From Allobosea sp. OK403 (GTDB lineage: Bacteria; Pseudomonadota; Alphaproteobacteria; Rhizobiales; Beijerinckiaceae): DNA of 64,000 nt. The position numbers and the translations under genes are program-made. The stretch covers positions 114,012 through 178,011 of the forward strand of contig NZ_FOQV01000011.1 of NCBI RefSeq assembly GCF_900113835.1, given 5' to 3'. The notes beneath the pieces are model-generated. The model saw only the letters and a program-made list of their open reading frames with translations. It was not told the origin of the DNA and did not search any database. Positions 45,105 to 54,403 of this stretch are shown here, one piece after another (within the stretch, counting starts at the first letter, position 1; each line of letters begins with the position of its first letter).

Positions 45105-48059
45105 ATGGACGGGCGGCTTTGCGATCGACTGAAGGCCGCGCCTGTGCTGCCGGCCAAAGCCCGCCGCGAGGTGCTGCTGACGCGCGAGCTGATCGAGCGC
45201 CTGCGCGACGATGCCGCCGCTGAGGCCTTGACGCAGCATTTCGCCGCCAACCCGGCATCAGTCGATCTCGTCGCCGGCATCCTGGCGCATTCGCCCTTCC
45301 TGACGCAGATCATGCGGCTCGATCCGGCTGGGCTTGTCCTGGCCTTGACGACAGCGCCGGAGGCGCGGCGCGACGCGCTTCTGGCCGAGATTGCGGCGAT
45401 CGCCGCGTCGGGCGTCGAGACGGCCGAACTCATGCGCGCGCTACGCCGTTTCCGGCAGGCGATGGCGCTCCTGATCGCGCTCGCCGATATCGGCGGCGTC
45501 TGGGATGTCGAGACGGTCACAGCCGCGCTGACGGCGATGGCCGATGCCGCCGTGCGTCTGGCAACCGAGCATGTCCTGCGGCAGGCGGCCGATCTCGGCC
45601 GCATCCACTTGCGCGATCCGGCCGATCCCGGCGCGGGCTGCGGCCTCGTCGTGCTCGCGCTCGGCAAGCATGGCGCTGGCGAGCTGAACTACTCCTCCGA
45701 CATCGACATCGTCGTCTTCTTCGATCCCGCGGCCGCCGAGGCCGCAGGCGTCGCCGAGCCGTCGAGCTTCTTCGTCAAGCTGACGCAAGCCATCGCCCGC
45801 ATCATCCAGGAGCGCACGCCCGACGGCTATGTCTTCCGCGTCGATCTGCGCCTGCGGCCCGATCCGGCCTCGACCCATGTCGCGGTCGCCTTGCCCAGCG
45901 CCTATTCCTATTACGAGACCGTCGGCCAGAACTGGGAACGCGCCGCCATGATCAAGGCGCGGCCGGTCGCGGGCGACCTCGCGCTGGGCAAGCGCTTCCT
46001 CGCCGATCTCGCCCCCTTCATCTGGCGCAAATATTTCGACTTCGCCGCGATCGCTGACATCCATGCGATGAAGCGCCAGATCCAGACGGTGAAGGGCCAT
46101 GAGACGATCGCCGTCGAGGGCCATAATGTGAAGCTCGGGCGCGGCGGCATCCGCGAGATCGAGTTCTTCGTGCAGACGCAGCAGCTCGTCTTCGGTGGCC
46201 GGCGTCCGGCCCTGCGCGGCCCGCGCACGCTGGAGATGCTCGGCGAACTGACGCATGAAGGCTGGATCACGCCCAAGGCGCGCGACGAGCTGGCTGAATC
46301 CTATCGCTATCTGCGCGTGATCGAACATCGCCTGCAGATGCGCCATGACGAGCAGACGCAGACCCTGCCCAAGGCGAAAGCCGACCTGGAGGCCTTCGCG
46401 CGCTTCTGCGGCTATCCCTCGACTGCGGCCTTCGGCAAGGCGCTGACGGCGCATGCCAGGCGCGTCGAGGGGCATTACGCCCTGCTCTTCGAGGAGGGGC
46501 CGAGCCTGGCCAGCGAAGCGGGCACGCTGAGCTTCACCGGCACCGAGCTCGACCTGGATACATTGGCGACCCTGCGCAAGCTCGGCTTCCGCGACCCCGG
46601 CACTGCCGCCGAGACGGTGCGTGGCTGGCATTTCGGCCGCCGCGCCGCGGTGACCAGCGCCCGCGCCCGCGAGGTCCTGACGGAACTCACGCCGGCGCTC
46701 CTGGTGGCGCTCGGCCGCACCGTCGACCCCGACGGCGCGCTCGCCCATCTCGACAACGCCTTCGTGCGCATGCCGGCTGCGGTCGAATTGCTGACGCTGC
46801 TGCGCTCGCATGCCTCGCTGCTGACGATCTTCGCCGACATCCTCGGCAGCGCGCCCAGGCTCGCCAAGGTCGCGGCGCTCTATCCCCATGTCCTCGACGG
46901 CATCATCGACCCGGCCTTCACCTCGGCCAATCTCGACACCGATGCCTTGACCGGGCGCATCAGGGCCGTCGTCGGCAATCCGCCGCCCAGCGTCGAGGAC
47001 GGGCTCGACCGCTTGCGCGATGCGGCGCGGCAGGAGAATTTCCTGGTCGGCGCGCGCCTGATTTCGGGCGTCTACCGGGCCCAGCAGGCGGGCCAGGCCT
47101 ATTGTGCCGTAGCCGAAGGCTGCTTGCGCGTCGCCTTCGACGATACCCGGGCCGCCTTCGCCGCTGATCATGGCATCATTGCGGGTGCGGAGACGGTGGT
47201 GCTGGGGCTAGGCCGGCTCGGCGCGGGCGAACTCACGCCATCCTCCGATCTCGACCTGATCCTGCTTTATGACCGGCCGGAGGACGCCGGCCCGAGCGAC
47301 GGCGCCAAGAGCCTCGACCCCGTCACCTGGCATGTCCGCTTCACCCAGAGGTTGGTGGCGGCGCTGACGGTGCCGACGCGGCGCGGCGGGCTCTACCAGG
47401 TCGATATGCGCCTGCGGCCGACCGGCAACAAAAGCCCGGCGGCGACCCAGTTCTCCGGTTTCGAGGCCTATCACACCGGCGAGGCCGAGATCTGGGAGGA
47501 GATGGCGCTGACGCGCGCTCGCGTCGTCGCCGGCGATGCCGGGCTGGCGCGCCGGGCGCAAGGAGCGATTGCCCAGATCCTGCGGCGCGAGCGCAAGCCG
47601 GCGAAGGTCGCAGCTGCGGTGCTGGAGATGCGCGCCCTGATCGCCAAGGAGAAGGGCGAGAGCGATCCCTGGGATCTGAAGCTCGTGACTGGGGGCCTGA
47701 CCGATCTGGATTTCCTGGCGCAGTTCCTGGTGCTGGCCCATGCCGCGCGCCACCCTGGCCTGGTCGCGCCCGATACCGCCTCGGTCTTTGCCGCGGCGCG
47801 GGAGGCTGGATTGCTGTCGCCCGCTGACGCGGCCTTCCTGATCGAGGCGCACAGGCTGATCGGCGATGTTCAGCTCTGGCAGCGTTTCACCGTCGATGAG
47901 GCGTTCGATCCCGCCGCGGTGCCGCCGCGCGTGCTGAAGCGGATTGCGACGGCTGTGGGCCGGCCGGACGCCAAGGTGCTGCGGGTGGAGCTGGACGAGA
48001 TGCGCGCCGGCGTCCGCGCCCTGTTCCAGAAGCTGCTCGGCGCGGCCCGCGCCGGGTGA
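45105..48059 (+). CDS. glnE: Bifunctional glutamine synthetase adenylyltransferase / adenylyl-removing enzyme
   Basis: 984 residues with the two-nucleotidyltransferase layout of GlnE. The N-terminal (adenylyl-removing) domain has LGKHGAGELNYSSDIDIVVFF and FRVDLRLRPDP; the C-terminal (adenylylating) domain has LGRLGAGELTPSSDLDLILLY and QVDMRLRPTGNKSP. GlnE switches glutamine synthetase activity by AMP addition and removal in response to PII and glutamine. Full length suggests both activities are kept. A convergent PAS kinase gene ends 4 bp downstream. Confidence 0.95.
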   Translation: MDGRLCDRLKAAPVLPAKARREVLLTRELIERLRDDAAAEALTQHFAANPASVDLVAGILAHSPFLTQIMRLDPAGLVLALTTAPEARRDALLAEIAAIAASGVETAELMRALRRFRQAMALLIALADIGGVWDVETVTAALTAMADAAVRLATEHVLRQAADLGRIHLRDPADPGAGCGLVVLALGKHGAGELNYSSDIDIVVFFDPAAAEAAGVAEPSSFFVKLTQAIARIIQERTPDGYVFRVDLRLRPDPASTHVAVALPSAYSYYETVGQNWERAAMIKARPVAGDLALGKRFLADLAPFIWRKYFDFAAIADIHAMKRQIQTVKGHETIAVEGHNVKLGRGGIREIEFFVQTQQLVFGGRRPALRGPRTLEMLGELTHEGWITPKARDELAESYRYLRVIEHRLQMRHDEQTQTLPKAKADLEAFARFCGYPSTAAFGKALTAHARRVEGHYALLFEEGPSLASEAGTLSFTGTELDLDTLATLRKLGFRDPGTAAETVRGWHFGRRAAVTSARAREVLTELTPALLVALGRTVDPDGALAHLDNAFVRMPAAVELLTLLRSHASLLTIFADILGSAPRLAKVAALYPHVLDGIIDPAFTSANLDTDALTGRIRAVVGNPPPSVEDGLDRLRDAARQENFLVGARLISGVYRAQQAGQAYCAVAEGCLRVAFDDTRAAFAADHGIIAGAETVVLGLGRLGAGELTPSSDLDLILLYDRPEDAGPSDGAKSLDPVTWHVRFTQRLVAALTVPTRRGGLYQVDMRLRPTGNKSPAATQFSGFEAYHTGEAEIWEEMALTRARVVAGDAGLARRAQGAIAQILRRERKPAKVAAAVLEMRALIAKEKGESDPWDLKLVTGGLTDLDFLAQFLVLAHAARHPGLVAPDTASVFAAAREAGLLSPADAAFLIEAHRLIGDVQLWQRFTVDEAFDPAAVPPRVLKRIATAVGRPDAKVLRVELDEMRAGVRALFQKLLGAARAG

Positions 48060-48063
48060 GGGC

Positions 48064-50364
48064 TCAGGCCGCCTGGGCGGTGATGCGCCCAGTGCCGCCG
48101 TCCAGCGGCAGATGCACCATCACGATGGTGCCGGCGCCGATCGATGAGCGCAGGCGCAGCGAGCCGCCATGCAGTTCGGCCAGCGATCGGGCGATGGCGA
48201 GGCCGAGCCCCGAGCCCTGATAGCTGCGGGTGAGGTCGCCCTCGACCTGCTCGAAAGGCCGTCCGATACGGTCGATCTTCTCCTTGGGAATGCCGATGCC
48301 GGTGTCCTCGATATAGATGTTGAGCGCACCCGGCACCTGGCGCAGCCGCACCGCGACCTGCCCGCCTTCGGGCGTGAACTTGACCGCGTTGTCGATGAGA
48401 TTGCCGAGGATCTGGTAGAGCGCGTGCGGATCGGCCTCCAGGCGCAGGTCGCGCGGCCCCTCGATGCGAAGGGCAAGCTGCTTGCGGTCGATTTCGCCGC
48501 GCGCCTTGAGGATGGCTTCGTCGATGACCAGGCCCACGGCGACGTCGGATTTCTCGAGCCGCATCCGGCCGGCCTCGATGCGGGCCATGTCGAGGATGTC
48601 GTTGATGACGCCGAGCAGATAGCCGCCGCTGGAGCGGATATCGCGGACATAGTCGATATAGCGGTCGCAGCCGAGGCTGCCGAACAGGCCGTTCTCCATG
48701 ATCTCGGAGAAGCCGATGATGGCGTTGAGCGGCGTGCGCAGTTCATGGCTCATATTGGCCAGGAATTCCGACTTGGCCCGGTTGGCGCTCTCGGCCGCGG
48801 CCTTCTGCTCCAGATAGCGTTCGGCCATGTCGGCGAGCTGCTGCGCCTGCGCCTCCAGTTTCTGGCGCGAGGCCTTGAGGTCGGTGACATGCATCAGGAG
48901 CTGATGCTCCGACTGGGTCAGGCGCTCCTCCTGCTGCTTCAGCTTGGTGATGTCGGTGCCGACCGAGACCGAGCCGCCATCCTTGGTGCGGCGGCCGTTG
49001 ATCTGCAGCCAGCGGCCGTCAGACAGGCGCGCCTCATAGGACGAGGAGCCGACCGTGCCGCGCATGGTGCGCACCGGCTCGCGGTCGATATTGGGCTGGG
49101 CGCTCAGCGCCATCAATTGATCATGGCCGATGCCGACCTGGAGCAGTTCCGGGGGGAGCTGGTGGAGCTGCTGGTATTTGGCGTTGCACAGGACGAGGCG
49201 GTTATCGGCGTCCCAGAGCACGAAGGCCTCGGAGATCGCCTCGACGGCGTCGCGCAGGCGGGCATCGGCGGTCGCCGTGCGCTCGGCCATGTTGCGCTGC
49301 TCGGAAATGTCGACGGCGATGCCGACGAGATGCTGCGAATGGGTCCGGCGGTCGATCACGAGCTCGGCGCGGGCCTTGAGCCAGACCCATTCGCCGGTGG
49401 CGCCGCGCACGCGGAACTCCTGGTCGAGATGTTCGGCTTCGCCGCGGCTGATCGCATCGGCGAGCGCGTAGAGATCGACATCGTCGGGATGGATGAAGGC
49501 GCTGACCTCGCCGAAGGACATGTAGTCGCCGGAGCGGTCATAGCCGAGCATGGCGTACATCGAATCCGACCAGTAGATCCGGCCGCGCGCCAGATCCCAG
49601 TCCCACAGGCCGCAATGGCCGCGGTTCAAGGCGGAGTCGATGCGCTGGCGCACGCGGTCGCAATCCTCGTCGGCGGCCGAGGCTCGCCGCGATTGCAGGA
49701 TGAAGGCGAGGGTGATGGCGATGAGCACGAGCGCGGCCGAGCCGATCAGCGCCAGCAGCGCACTGCGGCGCTGCTGCCAGGTGGCGAGCGCCCGGGACAC
49801 GGGCTGTATCACCGCGACCTGGCCGAGCGGGGCGGGAAGATTGCGGACGGTCGCGAACACCTCGGTCGCGCCCGGCAGGGTGATGCGCATCACGCCGGCG
49901 CGGTCGCCGAACACGGTCAGCGGCTGGGTCTGGCCGAGGAGGTCGACCAGCGTGCGCTGGGTCTGGCCGATGACGGGCTCGCTGGCGATGACCTGCCCGT
50001 CGGCCGTGCTGACATGGACGATGCGGCCGTGGGGGGCGAGGTGCTTGGCGGCCAGCGTTGCAAGAAGAGATGAGGGGGAGGCACCGGTCTGAACGGCGAC
50101 CTCAAGTTCTCGCACGATCAGCGCGGAGACGAGGTCGATGTCACCAGCAGCGTCCAGTAATGCGTCATCTCGCATGGCCGAGGTTTGAACCAGCGCCCCG
50201 GCGCCCAGGATGAGCATGAACACAGCGACGAGCGCCGGCAAGACTTTACGAAAGATCGGTTCGAGGCTCTCGAAGCGTTGATAGAGCGGATGCGTCAGCG
50301 ATCTGGCGACCCCCAGAATCGTGCCTGCGCGCATAGATGCGCAGCTCGCGTTGGCACGCGTCAT
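48064..50364 (-). CDS. PAS-domain sensor histidine kinase
   Basis: 766 residues from ATG 50364 (AAGGGGG upstream). A helix near 37-60 and another near 200-222 enclose a periplasmic sensor; then two PAS domains (YWSDSMYAMLGYDRSGDY; EAFVLWDADNRLVLCNAKYQ), a coiled region with QEERLTQSEHQLL, and the kinase core with SHELRTPLNAIIGFSEIM (His about 540), LIDNAVKFTPEGG, DTGIGIPKEKID and GSGLGLAIARSL. There is no receiver domain, and no cognate regulator is adjacent. The neighbour order glnE-kinase is one I associate with Hyphomicrobiales. Confidence 0.9.
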   Translation of the reverse strand: MTRANASCASMRAGTILGVARSLTHPLYQRFESLEPIFRKVLPALVAVFMLILGAGALVQTSAMRDDALLDAAGDIDLVSALIVRELEVAVQTGASPSSLLATLAAKHLAPHGRIVHVSTADGQVIASEPVIGQTQRTLVDLLGQTQPLTVFGDRAGVMRITLPGATEVFATVRNLPAPLGQVAVIQPVSRALATWQQRRSALLALIGSAALVLIAITLAFILQSRRASAADEDCDRVRQRIDSALNRGHCGLWDWDLARGRIYWSDSMYAMLGYDRSGDYMSFGEVSAFIHPDDVDLYALADAISRGEAEHLDQEFRVRGATGEWVWLKARAELVIDRRTHSQHLVGIAVDISEQRNMAERTATADARLRDAVEAISEAFVLWDADNRLVLCNAKYQQLHQLPPELLQVGIGHDQLMALSAQPNIDREPVRTMRGTVGSSSYEARLSDGRWLQINGRRTKDGGSVSVGTDITKLKQQEERLTQSEHQLLMHVTDLKASRQKLEAQAQQLADMAERYLEQKAAAESANRAKSEFLANMSHELRTPLNAIIGFSEIMENGLFGSLGCDRYIDYVRDIRSSGGYLLGVINDILDMARIEAGRMRLEKSDVAVGLVIDEAILKARGEIDRKQLALRIEGPRDLRLEADPHALYQILGNLIDNAVKFTPEGGQVAVRLRQVPGALNIYIEDTGIGIPKEKIDRIGRPFEQVEGDLTRSYQGSGLGLAIARSLAELHGGSLRLRSSIGAGTIVMVHLPLDGGTGRITAQAA

Positions 50365-50604
50365 GCCCGTCCCCCTTCGGATAATCGGTACCGTCAGTAA
50401 GATCGGGAGACGTGCCGCATCCCCTCGAATCACTTTGAGTTGAATCCGCGCGGGCCGGTTTGTCTAGCCTTGAGTTGAATCGGAACGTCAGAATTCGCCC
50501 TATGGTTGTAGTGACCGAATCAATGAATCCTGTGCGGGTAATGAAACGTTAACGTTTCGGGCAAGCGAATCCTTAACGCGGTTCAGACCAGCCCTCAGCG
50601 TCGC

Positions 50605-53250
50605 TCAGGCGAGCGCGCGCTCGGCGATATCGGCGACGTCCCGCGACAATCCTGGCGTCCGCGCGACCAGCGCCAGAGATGCCTGGGCGAGATCTTTGCG
50701 GATGGGTTCGAGCATCCTCCAGCTCTTGAACGAGCCGAGCAGGCGCGAGGCGACCTGGGGGTTGGTCCGGTCGAGCGCGATGACCATGTCGGCGACGAAT
50801 TCGTAGCCCGCGCCGTCGGCCCGGTTGAACTGGGTCAGGTTCGCCGCGAAGCCGCCGATCAGGGCGCGCACGCGGTTGGGGTTGCTAAGCGAGAAGGCCT
50901 TGTGCTGCATCAATCGCTTGACGCGGTCGAGCGTATTCGGTTCGGCGATCAGAGCCTGCGCCATCAGCCATTTGTCGAGCACCAGCGGCTCGTCGGCATA
51001 GAGCGCGGCGAAGCGCCCGATCAAGCGCTCGCGCGCCTCGCCGGGGATCAGCGTCATGGCCGCGAGCGCAGCCAGTCGGTCGGTCAGGTTGTCGGCGCTC
51101 GAAAACTGCTGCTCCACCAGCCGGGCTCCCATCTCGGGAGTGGCGATGGCGATCAGCCCGAGCGCCTCGTTGCGTAGGGCGCGGCGGCCGGCGGCGGCCG
51201 CGTCGGGCGCGTAGGCGGCCTTGGTGGCAAGCGTGTCGCGCAGACCGGCCAACGTCACTTCCAGCACCTGCCCGATCGCGCCCGACAGGCTGCGATGGGC
51301 GCCATAGATCGCATCGGGATCGACATCGCCGCCGATCTCGCGGGCGATGTCGGCGGGGGCCGGCAGGCGCAGCACCTGGGCGGCAAAGGCCGGATCGGCA
51401 AGCCCCTGTTCGCGCAGGAAGCGGTCGAGCGCATCTGCGATCTCGTTGGCCTTCGCCAAGAGGATGGCGCGGTCGGTGCCGGGGCGCCCGGCCGCGACCA
51501 GGGCCCGCGTCGCCACGCTCTGCAGCGCCTGCCAGCGATTGAAGGAATCGCTGTCGGCCGAGAACAGGCGCAGCAGGTCCGTATCGGAGAGATCGAGCTC
51601 GAGCCGCACCGGCGCCGAGAAGCCGCGCAGCAGCGAGGGGATCGGCGCTTCCGCGACATCGCTGAAGACCACCGAAAGCGAGGGCTGGTCGAGCACGATC
51701 AGCCCATCCCCGGCATAAGCGGCCGATCCGGTCGTCAGGGGCAGGTCGCCATCCCGGCCGACGAGTCCGAGCGCGACCGGCAGCACCACCGGCTGCTTCG
51801 TCGCCTGGCCCGGCGTCGGAGGGGTCGTCTGGGCAAGGTCGAGCGTGTAGCGCTTCGCCCGCGCGTCATAGCGGCCCGAGGCGACGATGGTGGGTGTGCC
51901 GGCCTGCTCGTACCAGCGCGCGAAATCGGAAAGGTCCTTGCCCGAGGTCTCGGCGAAGCAGGCCAGGAACTCCTCGATCGTCGCCGCTGTGCCGTCGCAG
52001 CGCTCGAAATAAAGGTCCATGCCGCGCTTGAAGGCGTCCGCGCCGATCAGGACCTTGAGCATGCGGATCACCTCCGCGCCCTTCTCATAGACCGTCGGCG
52101 TGTAGAAGTTGTTGATTTCCTTGTAGGCGCGCGGCCTGACCGGATGGGCGAGGGGGCCTGCGTCCTCGGAGAATTGCGTCGCGCGCAGCGTGCGCACATC
52201 GGCAATGCGCTTCACCGGGCGCGAGCGCTCGTCGGCGGAGAATTCCTGGTCGCGGAAGACGGTGAGGCCTTCCTTCAGGCAGAGCTGGAACCAGTCGCGG
52301 CAGGTGATGCGGTTGCCGGTCCAGTTGTGGAAATACTCATGCGCGATGATCGCCTCGATCGAGGCATAGTCGCCATCGGTAGCGGTCTGCGGATCGGCCA
52401 GCACATATTTGTCGTTGAAGATGTTGAGGCCCTTGTTCTCCATCGCGCCCATGTTGAAATCCGACACGGCGACGACGTTGAACACGTCGAGATCGTAATT
52501 GCGGCCGAAGACGCGCTCGTCCCAGCGCATGCAGCGCACCAGCGAATCCAGCGCCCAGCCGGCGCGGCCGGCCTTGCCGGGCTCGACATAGACCGCAAGC
52601 TCGACCTGCTGGCCGTCGGCGGTGACATAGTCCTCGCGGACATGGTCGAGCGCACCGCCAACCAGGGCGAAGAGATAGGCGGGCTTGGGGTGGGGGTCGT
52701 GCCAGACGGCGAAATGCCGGTCACTGCCGGGCACTTCGCCGGTCGCGACGCGGTTGCCGTTGGAGAGCAGCACCGGCGCCTCGGCCTTCGCCGCCTCCAG
52801 CCTGACCGTATAGACCGACATCACATCGGGCCGGTCGAGGAAATAGGTGATGCGGCGGAAGCCATCCGCCTCGCATTGCGTGCAATAGACCTTGGACGAG
52901 CGGTAGAGGCCCATCAATTTGGTGTTGGCGGACGGATCGAGCACGGTCTCGATCGTCAGGGTGAAGCCGCGTCGGGGCGGTGCATGAACGGTCAGCGATT
53001 GTGGGCCGGCGGTGAAGGCGCTCGCATCGAGCACCGCGCCGTCCAGCTTGATCGCGCTCAGCGCCAGCTCGTCGCCGTCGAGGATCAGGGGCGCGCCCGG
53101 CTGGCCGGCCGGGTTGGGCCGCAGGCCGAGCAAGGCGCGCACGCGGGTCTGCTGCGGGGCGAGGCTGATGTCGAGATCGACCGTGTCGATCAGCCAGTCG
53201 GAGGGGCGATAGTCCTCGAGGCGGATCAAGGGGGTGTCTTCGGCGCGCAT
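50605..53250 (-). CDS. pepN: Aminopeptidase N
   Basis: 881-residue M1 zinc aminopeptidase. The substrate motif GAMENKGLNIF and zinc site HEYFH (304-308) with the third ligand in LCLKEGLTVF (Glu about 327) are present; the C-terminal helical domain completes the E. coli-type PepN fold. It removes N-terminal residues from peptides in the cytoplasm. ATG 53248-53250 is used. It is monocistronic, flanked by repeats upstream and by a kinase gene on the same strand downstream. Confidence 0.95.
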   Translation of the reverse strand: MRAEDTPLIRLEDYRPSDWLIDTVDLDISLAPQQTRVRALLGLRPNPAGQPGAPLILDGDELALSAIKLDGAVLDASAFTAGPQSLTVHAPPRRGFTLTIETVLDPSANTKLMGLYRSSKVYCTQCEADGFRRITYFLDRPDVMSVYTVRLEAAKAEAPVLLSNGNRVATGEVPGSDRHFAVWHDPHPKPAYLFALVGGALDHVREDYVTADGQQVELAVYVEPGKAGRAGWALDSLVRCMRWDERVFGRNYDLDVFNVVAVSDFNMGAMENKGLNIFNDKYVLADPQTATDGDYASIEAIIAHEYFHNWTGNRITCRDWFQLCLKEGLTVFRDQEFSADERSRPVKRIADVRTLRATQFSEDAGPLAHPVRPRAYKEINNFYTPTVYEKGAEVIRMLKVLIGADAFKRGMDLYFERCDGTAATIEEFLACFAETSGKDLSDFARWYEQAGTPTIVASGRYDARAKRYTLDLAQTTPPTPGQATKQPVVLPVALGLVGRDGDLPLTTGSAAYAGDGLIVLDQPSLSVVFSDVAEAPIPSLLRGFSAPVRLELDLSDTDLLRLFSADSDSFNRWQALQSVATRALVAAGRPGTDRAILLAKANEIADALDRFLREQGLADPAFAAQVLRLPAPADIAREIGGDVDPDAIYGAHRSLSGAIGQVLEVTLAGLRDTLATKAAYAPDAAAAGRRALRNEALGLIAIATPEMGARLVEQQFSSADNLTDRLAALAAMTLIPGEARERLIGRFAALYADEPLVLDKWLMAQALIAEPNTLDRVKRLMQHKAFSLSNPNRVRALIGGFAANLTQFNRADGAGYEFVADMVIALDRTNPQVASRLLGSFKSWRMLEPIRKDLAQASLALVARTPGLSRDVADIAERALA

Positions 53251-53378
53251 GGACTGACCTGACAGAAGCGACTCTCGAGCCTCGTGTGTAGCCCGAGCCT
53301 CCTCCGCTCGAAAGTCCGCGCGCGCCGCAGGCTAGGAGCATCGGCCTGAGCAGGTCCCGAAAACCGTTGCTATCATCC

Positions 53379-53463
53379 GTCATTGCGAGTGTAAGCGAAG
53401 CAATCCAGAGGTCTGTGCGAGCCCTCCTGGATTGCCTCATTGCTCACGCTCCTCGCAATGGCA
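53379..53463. repeat. Palindromic extragenic repeat, family A, diverged copy
   Basis: Begins GTCATTGCGAGTGTAAGCG with GAAGCAATCCAG and closes CTCCTCGCAATGGC. Part of the 764-bp gene-free interval 53251-54014. Confidence 0.75.
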
Positions 53464-53471
53464 TCCTGGTC

Positions 53472-53943
53472 GTCATGCTCGCCCTTGTGGCGAGCATCCA
53501 CGTCTTGAACACGATCCTCGACCCGCGAAGACGTGGATGGTCGGGACAAGCCCACGGCTGTCCGGTTGAGGTTTTGGTCTCTGAGCGGATCATGCACGGC
53601 TCTCCCCTCGCGGGCGGAGGTGACGCGAAGCGCCGGATGAAGAGCGCGGGGAACCCTTCTCCCGGATGGGAGAAGGGCAGGGATGAGGGCCTGCCGCTGA
53701 TTATTGAGGCGCGACCGCGCCGCAGCGCCGGCTCATCCTGAAAGCGCAGGAGACGATGCGGAGCGGCTTGCGCGATCTGGTTGTCTGGCCTGCCCTCATC
53801 CCTGCCCTTCTCCCACACGGGAGAAGGGTTCCCCGCGCCTGTCTCATTCGTCCCCGCCCGCTGGAAAAGCCTTCAATGAACGAAGCTTTTCGATCGGGCG
53901 CTCACGGCGAACCGGACAGCCGTGGGACAAGCCCGACCATGAC
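53472..53943. repeat. GTCATGCTCGCC palindrome merging into compound repeat II, copy 2
   Basis: 53472-53545 resembles 22961-23053 (GTCATGCTCGCCCTTGTGG). From about 53538 to 53943 the sequence is an inverted, collinear copy of 20707-21115, including the GGTTGTCTGGCC segment and both GGGGAACCC arms. Open frames here are repeat artefacts; no gene is supported. Confidence 0.85.
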
Positions 53944-54014
53944 GGATGAGGCCGACGGCGTTCGACGCCGCTTATGATGGCGAGAATAACGCCAGCGCTC
54001 AGTGCCGAAAGCCG

Positions 54015-54299
54015 TCAGCGCCAGCCGGCTTCCTTGTCGCAGGCGGCGCGCGCCGCCGGGTTGCTCTTCTCCCATTGCGTGATCGAGCGGGTCTCGTTGT
54101 CGCTCATCTTGTTGTTCATGCAGACGCAGTATTTGCGCACGATCGGCTCGGCCGCGCCGCCGGCATTGTCGATCAGGCATTGGCCGACCCATTTGGCGTC
54201 ATCGGCGCTCTGCGCCATGGCGGCCCGGCCCATAAACAGGGTTTGGCCGGCGAGCAGGGCGAATGCGACGGCGGCGGTCGCGAGAGTGGCTGGCTTCAT
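54015..54299 (-). CDS. Small exported four-cysteine protein, unknown
   Basis: 94 residues from ATG 54299. Signal peptide (TLATAAVAFALLAGQTLFMG, cleavage near AMA-QS). The mature part of about 64 residues has four Cys (41, 58, 60, 87) in VGQCLIDNAGG, RKYCVCMNNKMSDNET and ARAACDKEAGWR, suggesting two disulfides in the periplasm. The family is not known to me. Confidence 0.7.
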   Translation of the reverse strand: MKPATLATAAVAFALLAGQTLFMGRAAMAQSADDAKWVGQCLIDNAGGAAEPIVRKYCVCMNNKMSDNETRSITQWEKSNPAARAACDKEAGWR

Positions 54300-54403
54300 C
54301 AGTGATGTCCCTCGTCATGCCAGCTGTTCGGAAGCGACAGCGTTTGGCGGCCGCAACCTCTCACCGGGACGTGGACCTGGAATGCATCAGCTGTGAACGG
54401 CGG

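Noticed and set aside
53373..53977. Several apparent genes between pepN and the four-cysteine protein
   Set aside because: Repeat-derived frames, same family as at 20.7-21.1 kb.
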